Below the pieces are notes generated by a model. It had not been told where the DNA came from and did no database searches. It saw only the letters and a list, made by a program, of their open reading frames with translations. A program made the translations under genes and the position numbers. From Clostridium_AD sp050717535 (GTDB lineage: Bacteria; Bacillota; Clostridia; Clostridiales; Clostridiaceae): a DNA stretch of 64,000 bases. Shown here piece after piece: positions 52,329 to 60,647 of the stretch; position 1 is the first letter of the stretch; each line of letters opens with the position of its first letter. Location: the NCBI RefSeq assembly GCF_050717535.1, contig NZ_JBOITM010000068.1, forward strand, positions 62,001 to 126,000, in the 5' to 3' direction.

Positions 52329-54041
52329 GTGAAATGGATTAATAACTTAAAAATAATTCAAAAATTATTATCAGCATTTATCTTAGTTGCATTGTTTATA
52401 GGTATTGTGGGGTTTATCGGACTGTTTAATATGAGTAATATTAATAAAAACCTTAAAAACATCTATAATATTGATATGAAACGTGTTACTAGCATTGGTG
52501 ACATAAATGCAAATTTACTTCAGCTAAGATGCGATTTATTGTTAATCCTTGATCCTTCAAATAAAAAGGATATACAAACCAACAAAGACGATATTAAAGG
52601 TCTTATAATCATTAACGATGCGCTCATTTTAGATTATAAAACAACTATAACTACTGAGTTAGATAAGCAACAATTTTCCGAGTTTGAAAAATTAATGACA
52701 AGCTATCGATTTTCTAGTGATGATTTAATTAAAAAAGTTGATGAAGGAGATTATAACAGCGCGAAGAACCTTTTACCTGCTGTTTCTAAATTAAGAACTG
52801 ATATGGAAACGGTTTTACAAAAAGAATCAAAACTTACTGCTGATACGGCAAAAGTCGATTATGAAAATAGTCAATTTTCATATAATAATGCATATTCTCA
52901 AATTATAGGAATAATTGCTATTGGATTATTTATTGCTATTATATTAGGTTTAATAATTTCACTTACAATTTCTAGGCAGATAAAAAAAGTTTTAATAGTA
53001 GCGGAGGCTCTTGGAGAAAATGATTTATCGAAAACCGTTGCTATGAATACTAATGATGAAATAGGTATTCTAGCAAAAGCTCTGAACAAAGCTATAACAA
53101 ACTTAAAAGCCTTAATCGGAGAAATAGCAAACAGTTCTACTGATATTAGCGCTACTAGTGAAGAATTATCTGCTACAACAGAAGAAATATCTGCTAAAAT
53201 GGAGATTGTTAATGAATCAGTGAAACAAGTATCCTTGGGTGCAGAGCATTTAAGTGTCACAACAGAAGAAGTAAATGCAACCACAGAAGGTATTGCAAAT
53301 AATGTGGCTGAGGTTACGGAGAAAGCAAATAAAGGAAATATGATTGCAAAAAATATAGAATTTAAGGCAAATGAAGTGAAAAAGAGTGCTGAAACTAGTT
53401 CTAGTACAACAAACACCTTATATTTGGAGAAACAAGAAAATATATTAAAAGCGATTTCAGATGGCAAAGTTGTAAGTGAAGTTAAGCTAATGGCCGATGA
53501 GATTGGAAATATAGCAAGCCAGACAAATCTTCTAGCACTTAATGCAGCTATTGAAGCAGCAAGGGCTGGAGAACAAGGCAAGGGATTTGCCGTGGTGGCT
53601 GATGAGGTTAGAAAATTAGCCGAAAAATCCTCCACTACAGTTCAAAGAATTCAAGAAATAACTGGAAAAGTTCAACAAGCATTTCAAAATCTTTCTAGCA
53701 ACGCGCAAGATGTACTGAGCTTTATTGATAATAAGGTTCAACCTGATTACACATTATTTGTAGTTACAGGTAAACAATATGGTGAGGATGCACTCGCATT
53801 TAATACACTGTCCTCAGATATTGGAGCTTCAATGAATATAGTAAATGAAACTGTATCACAAATTAAAAAGGCAATTGAAAATGTATCAGCTACAGCCGAG
53901 GAATCAGTTGCTAGCTCGGAGGAAATATTGGCGAGTGTTAATGAATCTGTTCTGGCAATCCAAGAAATAACAAAAGCTTCTCAGAGCCAAGCCATATCCG
54001 CGGAGAAACTAAACGCTATGGTTCAAAAATTTAAGTTGTAA
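52329..54041 (+). CDS. Methyl-accepting chemotaxis protein with four-helix sensor
   Basis: A 570-residue receptor. Helix 1 (LLSAFILVALFIGIVGFIGL) and helix 2 (IIGIIAIGLFIAIILGLIIS, about 190-210) flank a four-helix-bundle ligand domain. Then comes a HAMP domain with DEIGILAKALNKAI, methylation helices rich in Thr/Ser/Glu, and the conserved hairpin GNIASQTNLLALNAAIEAAR, AGEQGKGFAVVADEVRKLAE. A segment with unusual content follows the hairpin (NKVQPDYTLFVVTGKQYGED). Divergent from citDEF, it may sense citrate or a related acid; a promoter-like TTGTCC-17-TATTAT lies at 52241-52269. Confidence 0.9.
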   Translation: MKWINNLKIIQKLLSAFILVALFIGIVGFIGLFNMSNINKNLKNIYNIDMKRVTSIGDINANLLQLRCDLLLILDPSNKKDIQTNKDDIKGLIIINDALILDYKTTITTELDKQQFSEFEKLMTSYRFSSDDLIKKVDEGDYNSAKNLLPAVSKLRTDMETVLQKESKLTADTAKVDYENSQFSYNNAYSQIIGIIAIGLFIAIILGLIISLTISRQIKKVLIVAEALGENDLSKTVAMNTNDEIGILAKALNKAITNLKALIGEIANSSTDISATSEELSATTEEISAKMEIVNESVKQVSLGAEHLSVTTEEVNATTEGIANNVAEVTEKANKGNMIAKNIEFKANEVKKSAETSSSTTNTLYLEKQENILKAISDGKVVSEVKLMADEIGNIASQTNLLALNAAIEAARAGEQGKGFAVVADEVRKLAEKSSTTVQRIQEITGKVQQAFQNLSSNAQDVLSFIDNKVQPDYTLFVVTGKQYGEDALAFNTLSSDIGASMNIVNETVSQIKKAIENVSATAEESVASSEEILASVNESVLAIQEITKASQSQAISAEKLNAMVQKFKL

Positions 54042-54061
54042 TATAATATCAAGTTCCTCAT

Positions 54062-54105
54062 AAAAGACTAACTAAAAATTTATAATAATTTTCAGTTAGT
54101 CTTTT
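54062..54105 (+). terminator. Intrinsic terminator
   Basis: AAAAGACTAACT pairs with AGTTAGTCTTTT, then T-rich sequence. Confidence 0.83.
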
Positions 54106-54232
54106 TTATTAATGGATTAGCTGATTTAGCTCTGCAATTTTTCATTATTTATTAAATTAATGAATTAAAACTTTATACATTTTCATAGTATTTTACAAAA
54201 TAAAAATCTCTCATTTCATTTAAATTGATCAT

Positions 54233-54391
54233 TTATTGCCAATCTTCAGCTTCTCTCCCTATTCCAAAATAGTTAACCTTATAACTTGAATTATCATATT
54301 CAAATTTAACTTGATTTTGTATCATTTCTTCAACTTTATCATTTTCTACCATATTTTCTGCATAATCCATTTTATCGTTTAAATTTAACAT
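54233..54391 (-). CDS. Small acidic protein, 52 residues, last gene of the ilv operon
   Basis: The minus strand reads MLNLNDKMDYAENMVENDKV, then EEMIQNQVKFEYDNSSYKVN and YFGIGREAEDWQ. The ATG lies 16 nt after the ilvB stop, and AAAGGAGGA sits about 7 nt before it. The protein is acidic and has no membrane or signal segment. I do not know a family. Its tight coupling with ilvB suggests a role linked to branched-chain amino-acid synthesis or simply shared control by the T-box. Confidence 0.65.
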   Translation of the reverse strand: MLNLNDKMDYAENMVENDKVEEMIQNQVKFEYDNSSYKVNYFGIGREAEDWQ

Positions 54392-54406
54392 TTTTATTTC
54401 CTCCTT

Positions 54407-56086
54407 TTATTTTAGAACTAATTGTTGAATTGATTTTCCAGGTGGCACAATTGGATATACCCCTTCGTCCTTATCTATTAAACAATCTATAACTATTGGT
54501 TTCATTCCCATTTTTACAGATTTCAGTACATTTTTTAATTCTTTTTTACTAGTAACTTTAAAACCTTCAATGCCATAAGCCTCTGCAAGTTTTACATAAT
54601 TTACTTCATCCTCAATATCCGTTTCGCAGTATCTTCCGTTACTAAACATTCTTTGCCACTGTCTTACCATTCCTAAGGTATGATTATTCATAATCACAAT
54701 TACTATAGGAAGCTTATACTTTGAAATGGTCTGAAGCTCATTGCAGCTCATTCTAAAACTTCCATCTCCAGTTATTAATAGTACCCTCTTATCTAGATTT
54801 CCCATTTGACTCCCAATAGCGGCACCTATTCCAAACCCCATAGTTCCAAGGCCACCAGAGGTGATAAATGTTCTTGGTTTAATAAAATTCCAGGACTGTG
54901 CGGTCCACATTTGATGTTGCCCTACATCTGTTGTAACAATAATATCTTCATCAAGAGCTTCATTTAAACATTGAAATACATTTTCATGTGTAAAACTATT
55001 TTCTACCTTAGTAGTATTTTTCAAACTTGCTATACCTATATCCTTTAAGGCTTTTATTTCATCATGCCAAGCCTTTCTATCCTTTTGATTTATATAAGAT
55101 AATAGTGTTTCTAAAATTGCATTCATGTCTCCAACTAAAGATAAATCCACTGTCTTATTTTTATCTATCTCTGTTTCATCAATGTCAATTTGTATGATTT
55201 TTGCTTTTGGCGCAAATTCATCTGCTTTTCCAATTACTCTATCACTAAATCGTGCACCAATGGCTATAATTAAATCACTATTGGTAACTGCTAAATTTGT
55301 TTCTCTAGAGCCGTGCATTCCTACAAGTCCCAGTGACAATGTATGCCCTCTTGGTATTGTACCTAATCCCATCAGTGTATTGGCCACAGGAATATCTCCT
55401 GTTTCTGCGAACTTACATAACGTTATTGAGCCATTAGCTGTTTTTATTCCACCACCAGCATAAATTATAGGTTTTTTTGCACATTGAATCAATTTAGCTG
55501 CTTCTTGTATTTTTTTCATATCTATGAGAAAAGTGGTCTTTTGTCTTTTATCTTCATTTATCATAGGTGAGTATTCTGCTTCACTTGTGAAAACATCCTT
55601 TGGAATATCTATAAGCACAGGGCCTGGTCTCCCACTTTGTGCTATTTCAAAAGCTTTTCTTATTGTATCTGCTAACTTATTTTCATCCTTTACAATAAAG
55701 CTATGCTTTGTTATAGATAATGTAATCCCCATTATATCTATTTCCTGAAAAGAATCACGTCCAAGAAGACTCCGCGGAACCTGCCCTGTAAAGACAACCA
55801 TTGGTATTGAATCCATATAAGCAGTTGCAATTCCAGTAATAGTATTGGTTGCTCCAGGTCCTGAGGTTACAATGCAAACTCCAACCTTTCCTGTTGCTCT
55901 GGCATACCCATCCGCTGCATGAACTGCTGCCTGTTCATGAGCTGTTCTAATATGTGTAAAATATTCTTGTTCATCATAAAGTGCATCATATAGTGGAATT
56001 ACAGATCCACCAGGATATCCAAAAATAATATTTGCGTTCTGCTCTTTCAAACATTCTAATAGAATTTTAGATCCCCTAAGTAGCAT
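54407..56086 (-). CDS. ilvB: Acetolactate synthase, large (catalytic) subunit
   Basis: A 559-residue thiamine-diphosphate enzyme that condenses two pyruvates (or pyruvate and 2-ketobutyrate). The catalytic Glu is in RTAHEQAAVHAADGYARATG (about residue 50), FAD/CoA-related SFQEIDIMGITLSITKHSF follows, and the ThDP-Mg motif is LLITGDGSFRMSCNELQTIS with IVIMNNHTLGMVRQWQ. It is the fourth gene of the T-box-regulated unit and pairs with the small ACT protein encoded at its head. Length normal. Confidence 0.96.
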   Translation of the reverse strand: MLLRGSKILLECLKEQNANIIFGYPGGSVIPLYDALYDEQEYFTHIRTAHEQAAVHAADGYARATGKVGVCIVTSGPGATNTITGIATAYMDSIPMVVFTGQVPRSLLGRDSFQEIDIMGITLSITKHSFIVKDENKLADTIRKAFEIAQSGRPGPVLIDIPKDVFTSEAEYSPMINEDKRQKTTFLIDMKKIQEAAKLIQCAKKPIIYAGGGIKTANGSITLCKFAETGDIPVANTLMGLGTIPRGHTLSLGLVGMHGSRETNLAVTNSDLIIAIGARFSDRVIGKADEFAPKAKIIQIDIDETEIDKNKTVDLSLVGDMNAILETLLSYINQKDRKAWHDEIKALKDIGIASLKNTTKVENSFTHENVFQCLNEALDEDIIVTTDVGQHQMWTAQSWNFIKPRTFITSGGLGTMGFGIGAAIGSQMGNLDKRVLLITGDGSFRMSCNELQTISKYKLPIVIVIMNNHTLGMVRQWQRMFSNGRYCETDIEDEVNYVKLAEAYGIEGFKVTSKKELKNVLKSVKMGMKPIVIDCLIDKDEGVYPIVPPGKSIQQLVLK

Positions 56087-56148
56087 TTTATCACCCCCTT
56101 TTTCAGCACATTTTATTTACCTCTATATTATATTTCCTGTCTCCAACC

Positions 56149-57804
56149 TTATTTGCAAACCGCACCTGAGGCAGCTGAAGAAACCATTTTTGCATATCTA
56201 CCAATATATCCTTTGTAGTTATGCACTTTTATTTTTACAACTTTCTTTCTTTCTTCAAGTTCTTCCACTCCTACAAGTAGTTCAAGTTTTCCAGCAGGTA
56301 TGTCTATTTCTATTGTATCTCCATCTTTTATAAGTCCAATAGGTCCACCTTCATAAGCTTCAGGAGAGACATGCCCTATTGCAGCTCCTTTTGTTCCTCC
56401 TGAGAATCTACCATCCGTAATAAGGGATACATATTTATCCAGTCCCATTCCCACTAGTGCAGAAGTTGGAGTAAGCATTTCTCTCATGCCGGGTCCCCCT
56501 TTAGGCCCTTCATATCGAATAACCACCGTTTCCCCTCTGCCTATTTTCCCACCTAAAATAGCTTCTACTGCAGCCTCTTCTCCATCAAAAACCCTTGCTA
56601 TGGCTTTTGTTTTAAGCATTTCTTTTGCTACTGCAACTCTCTTTACCACTGCACCATCTGGGGCTAAATTTCCTCTAAGAATAGCTATACCACCGGTTTC
56701 ACTGTAAGGTGTGCCAATAGAAGCTATTACCTCGCACCCCACTTTTTCTGCCTTTTCTATAAGTTCTCCTTGAGTCTGATTAGTTACAGTTAATGCATCT
56801 AAGTGGATTAAATTTTTCTTACTTAGTTCGTGCATTACAGCCATTACTCCACCAGCTTCATATAAATCTTCTATATGATAAGGTCCTGAAGGACTTAATT
56901 TACAGAGTGTTGGTGTCTTTGCACTAATTTCGTTAATTTTGTCTAAGTCCATCTTCATATCCAATTCATGTGCTATAGCCGTTAAGTGAAGTACCGTATT
57001 AGTAGAACATCCCAGTGCCATATCCACTGTCAGTGCATTTTCAAAAGCACTTTCACTTAGAATATGCGAAGGTAATATATTTTCCTTCACTAACTCCATA
57101 ATTTTTATTCCAGTAGCCTTTGCTATCCTCTTTCTTTCTGCATATACCGCAGGAATAGTTCCATTCCCAGGCAATGCCATTCCTAATACTTCCGTCATAC
57201 AATTCATGGAATTTGCTGTGAACATTCCAGAACAAGAACCACAAGTTGGGCAAGCTTTATTTTCTAATTCCCCTAATTCTTCCTGCGTCATTTTCCCACT
57301 ACATACTGCGCCCACACCTTCAAAAACCGTAATCAAATCTATTTTTTTGCCATTCATTTTACCTGCAAGCATCGGGCCACCGCTAACTATAATTGACGGA
57401 ATATTTAACCTTGCTGCTGCCATGAGCATTGCCGGCACAACTTTATCACAACTTGGAATTAAAACCAATCCATCGAGGCCATGGGCTTTTGCCATAACTT
57501 CAATACTGTCTGCAATAAGTTCCCTACTCACAAGTGAATATTTCATCCCTTCATGATTCATGGCAAGTCCATCACAAACTGCTATAGTTGGAAACTCAAG
57601 TGGGGTTCCTCCACCAATAAGAACTCCTTTTTTTACTGCTTCTGCAATCTCTCTTAGCCCGATATGTCCTGGAACAATTTCATTAAAAGAATTTACAACA
57701 CCAATAAATGGTCTTTCTATTTCTATATCACTTAAACCTAAAGCTTTTAATAAGGATCTATGAGGAGCTTTAGAAATTCCTTCTTTTATCATTTTGCTAT
57801 TCAA
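56149..57804 (-). CDS. ilvD: Dihydroxy-acid dehydratase
   Basis: A 551-residue iron-sulfur enzyme that dehydrates dihydroxy-isovalerate and dihydroxy-methylvalerate to the keto acids. Cluster cysteines lie in LVLIPSCDKVVPAMLMAAAR and ACPTCGSCSGMFTANSMNCM; IGHVSPEAYEGGPIGLIKDG is at the C-terminal end. The start is TTG with GGGGGAG 6 nt upstream, chosen over an ATG four codons later. It lies between ilvC and ilvB. Confidence 0.96.
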   Translation of the reverse strand: MNSKMIKEGISKAPHRSLLKALGLSDIEIERPFIGVVNSFNEIVPGHIGLREIAEAVKKGVLIGGGTPLEFPTIAVCDGLAMNHEGMKYSLVSRELIADSIEVMAKAHGLDGLVLIPSCDKVVPAMLMAAARLNIPSIIVSGGPMLAGKMNGKKIDLITVFEGVGAVCSGKMTQEELGELENKACPTCGSCSGMFTANSMNCMTEVLGMALPGNGTIPAVYAERKRIAKATGIKIMELVKENILPSHILSESAFENALTVDMALGCSTNTVLHLTAIAHELDMKMDLDKINEISAKTPTLCKLSPSGPYHIEDLYEAGGVMAVMHELSKKNLIHLDALTVTNQTQGELIEKAEKVGCEVIASIGTPYSETGGIAILRGNLAPDGAVVKRVAVAKEMLKTKAIARVFDGEEAAVEAILGGKIGRGETVVIRYEGPKGGPGMREMLTPTSALVGMGLDKYVSLITDGRFSGGTKGAAIGHVSPEAYEGGPIGLIKDGDTIEIDIPAGKLELLVGVEELEERKKVVKIKVHNYKGYIGRYAKMVSSAASGAVCK

Positions 57805-57816
57805 GATTATCTCCCC

Positions 57817-58809
57817 CTATTTTTTAATCCAAGACATCATGCTTCTTAATTCTTTACCTACCCCTACTATTGGATGTTCTAATTCTCTTCTTTTTATAGC
57901 ATTAAAGTTTGGCCTGTTAATTTGGTTTTCTACTAACCAATCCCTTGCAAATTCTCCATTTTGTATTTCGGAAAGTACCTTAGCCATTTCCTTTCGTGTA
58001 TCTTCATTTATAATTCTTTTACCTACCATGTAATCCCCATATTCAGCAGTATCACTGACACTATATCTCATATTTTCAAATCCACCTTCATATAGTAAAT
58101 CCACAATAAGTTTAAGTTCATGGAGACATTCAAAATAAGCGATTTCTTTCTGGTATCCTGCGTTTGTAAGTGTATCAAAACCTGCTTTAATAAGTTCTGT
58201 AACCCCTCCACATAAAACTGCCTGTTCACCAAATAAATCTGTTTCAGTTTCCTCCTGAAAAGTTGTTTCAAGTACACCAGCCCTTGTAGCACCAATTCCT
58301 TTTGCATAAGCAAGTGCAAGTTCTTTCCCATTTCCACTATAATCTTGGTATACCGCAATAAGTGCGGGTACTCCTTTTCCCTCTTGGTACACTCTTCTTA
58401 CTAAATGTCCTGGTCCCTTTGGTGCTACCATAAATACATCTATATTTGCTGGTGGTGTAATTTGACTAAAGTGAATATTAAACCCATGTGCAAAAACCAA
58501 TGCATCACCCGCTTTTAAATATGGCTCTATACTCTCCTTATAAATTTTACTTTGTAATTCATCTGGAGCAAGTACCATTATTACATCACTGCACTTCGCC
58601 GCATCGCAAACTTCTAAAACCTCAAGACCTGCTTCCCTTGCCTTATTCCATGATTTACTGCCACTATATAAACCAACAACTACATCTAGTCCACTTTCTT
58701 TTAAATTTAGTGCATGAGCATGCCCTTGACTTCCATACCCTACTATTGCAATCTTCTTGCCTTTCAATAAACCTAGATCTGCTTCACCATCGTAATACAT
58801 TTTAGCCAT
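57817..58809 (-). CDS. ilvC: Ketol-acid reductoisomerase
   Basis: A 330-residue class I enzyme. The NADPH-binding loop is IVGYGSQGHAHALNLKESGL then GLYSGSKSW. The knotted C-terminal domain carries the Mg-binding acids in TFQEETETDLFGEQAVLCGG and YFECLHELKLIVDLLYEGG. It reduces and isomerises acetolactate or acetohydroxybutyrate. Its ATG follows the stop of the ACT subunit directly with no gap. Confidence 0.97.
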   Translation of the reverse strand: MAKMYYDGEADLGLLKGKKIAIVGYGSQGHAHALNLKESGLDVVVGLYSGSKSWNKAREAGLEVLEVCDAAKCSDVIMVLAPDELQSKIYKESIEPYLKAGDALVFAHGFNIHFSQITPPANIDVFMVAPKGPGHLVRRVYQEGKGVPALIAVYQDYSGNGKELALAYAKGIGATRAGVLETTFQEETETDLFGEQAVLCGGVTELIKAGFDTLTNAGYQKEIAYFECLHELKLIVDLLYEGGFENMRYSVSDTAEYGDYMVGKRIINEDTRKEMAKVLSEIQNGEFARDWLVENQINRPNFNAIKRRELEHPIVGVGKELRSMMSWIKK

Positions 58810-59055
58810 TTAATTTTCCCCCTTAAATTCTTGAATTTCATATACACTTATAATTTTTCTAAGCTGCATCATTGCTTGTTCTATTCCCAAATTCGCAACT
58901 TCTTCTATTGTTATCCTTAAATCTGAATATCCATTAATTTCGCCTTCTGTCATAATGAGTTCTCTAATTTGAAATTCTTTTCTTCTTAAAGTATTGGTAA
59001 CTCTTACTAGCGAATCTATACCATGTTCTACCTTAGCACTTACCGTTCTATACAT
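58810..59055 (-). CDS. ilvN: Acetolactate synthase small (ACT) subunit
   Basis: An 81-residue ACT-domain protein beginning MYRTVSAKVEHGIDSLVRVT. It has the ACT pattern (LVRVTNTLRRKEFQIRELIM, YSDLRITIEEVANLGIEQAM, LRKIISVYEIQEF) and is the short form (IlvM/short IlvN) of the regulatory subunit of acetolactate synthase, which mediates valine feedback. Start ATG 59055 has AAGGAGATG 6 nt upstream. Seventeen in-frame codons upstream would lie inside the T-box terminator, so are not used. Confidence 0.85.
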   Translation of the reverse strand: MYRTVSAKVEHGIDSLVRVTNTLRRKEFQIRELIMTEGEINGYSDLRITIEEVANLGIEQAMMQLRKIISVYEIQEFKGEN

Positions 59056-59078
59056 TACAACATCTCCTTTTTTGCAAA

Positions 59079-59477
59079 TAAAAAAATCTTCCATTCCTAT
59101 AAACACACATCTAAATATGTTTATAGGGACGAAAGATTCGTGGTACCACCCTAGTTCGTAATCTATTAATATAAATCACCTCCTATTTTTGGTCAAAAGA
59201 AATAAATAAACTTTGAAATCAATTTCCATAACCATAGCCCTATATCGGGGGCAGCCGTCTTCGTTTACTTAATGCGAAACTATTTGTTCTTTTGTGATTA
59301 ATATTGCAAGTTAAAATATGTTTTTGCAATTCATCTTCAAAATAGTTTCAAATTCAACTCAGCAGCTCAAGAGTGATTATTACATATCAGTATCAACACC
59401 AACTCTCATCAACCGTTGGTTCTCTGTAGTTTAACTGTGATATTTTTCTCTCCATCATCGCTTTACTTATTATATTA
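59079..59477 (-). promoter_or_regulatory. T-box riboswitch leader of the ilvNCDB operon
   Basis: The 14-nt T-box AGGGTGGTACCACG is at 59152-59139. The terminator (59079-59138) has a long stem: a segment beginning AATCTTTCG pairs with one ending GGAAGATT, then a T-run. The competing anti-terminator uses the T-box. Stem I runs from about 59465 to 59371; a GUA triplet (59383-59381) near the 3' base of stem I is a possible Val specifier, although this is not certain. Uncharged tRNA binding would let transcription continue. Confidence 0.93.
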
Positions 59478-59483
59478 TTTTTT

Positions 59484-59512
59484 ATTATATACACATCTAT
59501 GCAATCTGTCAA
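59484..59512 (-). promoter_or_regulatory. Consensus sigma-A promoter of the ilv operon
   Basis: TTGACA (59512-59507), 17 nt, TATAAT (59489-59484), perfect consensus with correct spacing. The region 59513-59823 further upstream is AT-rich and shows no gene. Confidence 0.9.
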
Positions 59513-59834
59513 CCTTAAAATTTCTTATTTTTGAATTTTCTATTTTCCCATTTTTCCCCTTATATTCTTGTTTTACATATTAATCTAAATTTGAACACTT
59601 GTCAAATAATTATTCATATTTTTATTATTTCTTATTAGTATATGAATTTAATTTAAAAATAGAACTCTTTACACTTTTAAATAAACTTAATTTATATTTC
59701 CTAATTTATTATATGGTTTTATATGGTAATGAATTAAATATATAGTATAATAGTATATATTATTAATATTCTAATAACTGTATTTTGTTCATTTCACTTT
59801 GTCATTTAAACGTATACAAAAAGTATAATAAGAA

Positions 59835-59948
59835 AGGTAGGTGAAAATCCTGCAATGTGGCTAATCATTAACCCGTTATGCCACCAATCCATTTAACGAA
59901 TAGATTGCTAGAATTGTTTTTTTACAATTTTAGGTAGCAGGCATTATT
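59835..59948 (+). promoter_or_regulatory. Structured 5' leader of adk
   Basis: A TATAAT box (59824-59829) would start an RNA of about 114 nt that begins with AGGTAGGTGAAAATCC. GTGGC (59857-59861) pairs with GCCAC (59880-59884). CCTGC (59849-59853) can pair with GCAGG (59937-59941), which overlaps the ribosome site, or GCAAT (59852-59856) can instead pair with ATTGC (59904-59908). AATTGT/ACAATT forms another hairpin before the start. These mutually exclusive pairings suggest translational control. The class is unknown. Confidence 0.5.
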
Positions 59949-60593
59949 TTGAGAATTATTTTATTAGGTGCTCCTGGAGCTGGAAAAGGTACTCAAGCAA
60001 AACTAATATGTGAGAAATATAACATAACCCATCTATCAACTGGAGATATTTTTAGAATGAATATTAAAAACAAAACGGCCCTTGGGATACAAGCAAAAGA
60101 ATATATTGATAAAGGGCAGTTAGTCCCTGATGCTTTAACCATTCAAGTAGTGGAAGATAGACTACTAAAAGAGGATTGTAAAAACGGTTTTCTACTAGAT
60201 GGATTCCCAAGAACAGTTTTTCAAGCAGAACAACTGCATAAATTTCTCCAAAGTATTAATAATACCTTGGATATTGTACTTCTAATCGATGTTCCTAACG
60301 AATTTATACTTGAAAGAAATGTAGGAAGGAGAATATGTTCTTCCTGTGGACGGAGTTATCATATAAAATTTAATCCACCTGAAAAATTAGGTGTCTGTGA
60401 CTTTTGCGGTGAAAATTTGATTCAAAGAGATGACGATAATGAAGAAACCGTTAAGGAAAGACTTGCTGTTTATAATAAGCAGACCCATCCTCTAATAGAT
60501 TATTATTGGACTAATCACTGTTTATCTACAGTTGATGGTAGAGATGATATACTTACAGTTTCAAAAAATGTTTTTTCAGCATTAGATACTTAA
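59949..60593 (+). CDS. adk: Adenylate kinase
   Basis: A 214-residue enzyme that interconverts AMP + ATP and 2 ADP. The P-loop is LLGAPGAGKGTQAKLICEKY. Other marks: LSTGDIFRMNIKNKT, LLDGFPRTVFQAEQL, and the LID domain GRRICSSCGRSYHIKF with CDFCGENL, giving a Cys4 zinc site as in Gram-positive enzymes, then DDNEETVKERLAVYNKQT. Start is TTG 59949 with AGCAGG 7 nt upstream. The gene lies outside the ribosomal-protein operon where adk usually sits, so it may be a second copy. Confidence 0.95.
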   Translation: MRIILLGAPGAGKGTQAKLICEKYNITHLSTGDIFRMNIKNKTALGIQAKEYIDKGQLVPDALTIQVVEDRLLKEDCKNGFLLDGFPRTVFQAEQLHKFLQSINNTLDIVLLIDVPNEFILERNVGRRICSSCGRSYHIKFNPPEKLGVCDFCGENLIQRDDDNEETVKERLAVYNKQTHPLIDYYWTNHCLSTVDGRDDILTVSKNVFSALDT

Positions 60594-60601
60594 AATATAA
60601 A

Positions 60602-60640
60602 AAAGTCTTCTCAATTTAGTATTCAATTGAGAAGATTTTT
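60602..60640. terminator. Shared terminator of converging genes
   Basis: AAAGTCTTCTCAATT pairs with AATTGAGAAGATTTTT, with a T-run on the plus strand. Confidence 0.88.
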
Positions 60641-60647
60641 TTATATT

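Noticed and set aside
52898..53635. 245-codon minus-strand frame inside the chemoreceptor gene
   Set aside because: A long antisense frame produced by the repetitive Ala/Glu/Ser codons of the coiled coil; no ribosome site, and composition mirrors the sense strand.
59835..59948. Cobalamin riboswitch before adk
   Set aside because: Only GTGAAAATCC and a GCCAC segment recall the class. The leader is half the needed length, the CCCGC-ACTGT core is not there, and adk is not a cobalamin-related gene.
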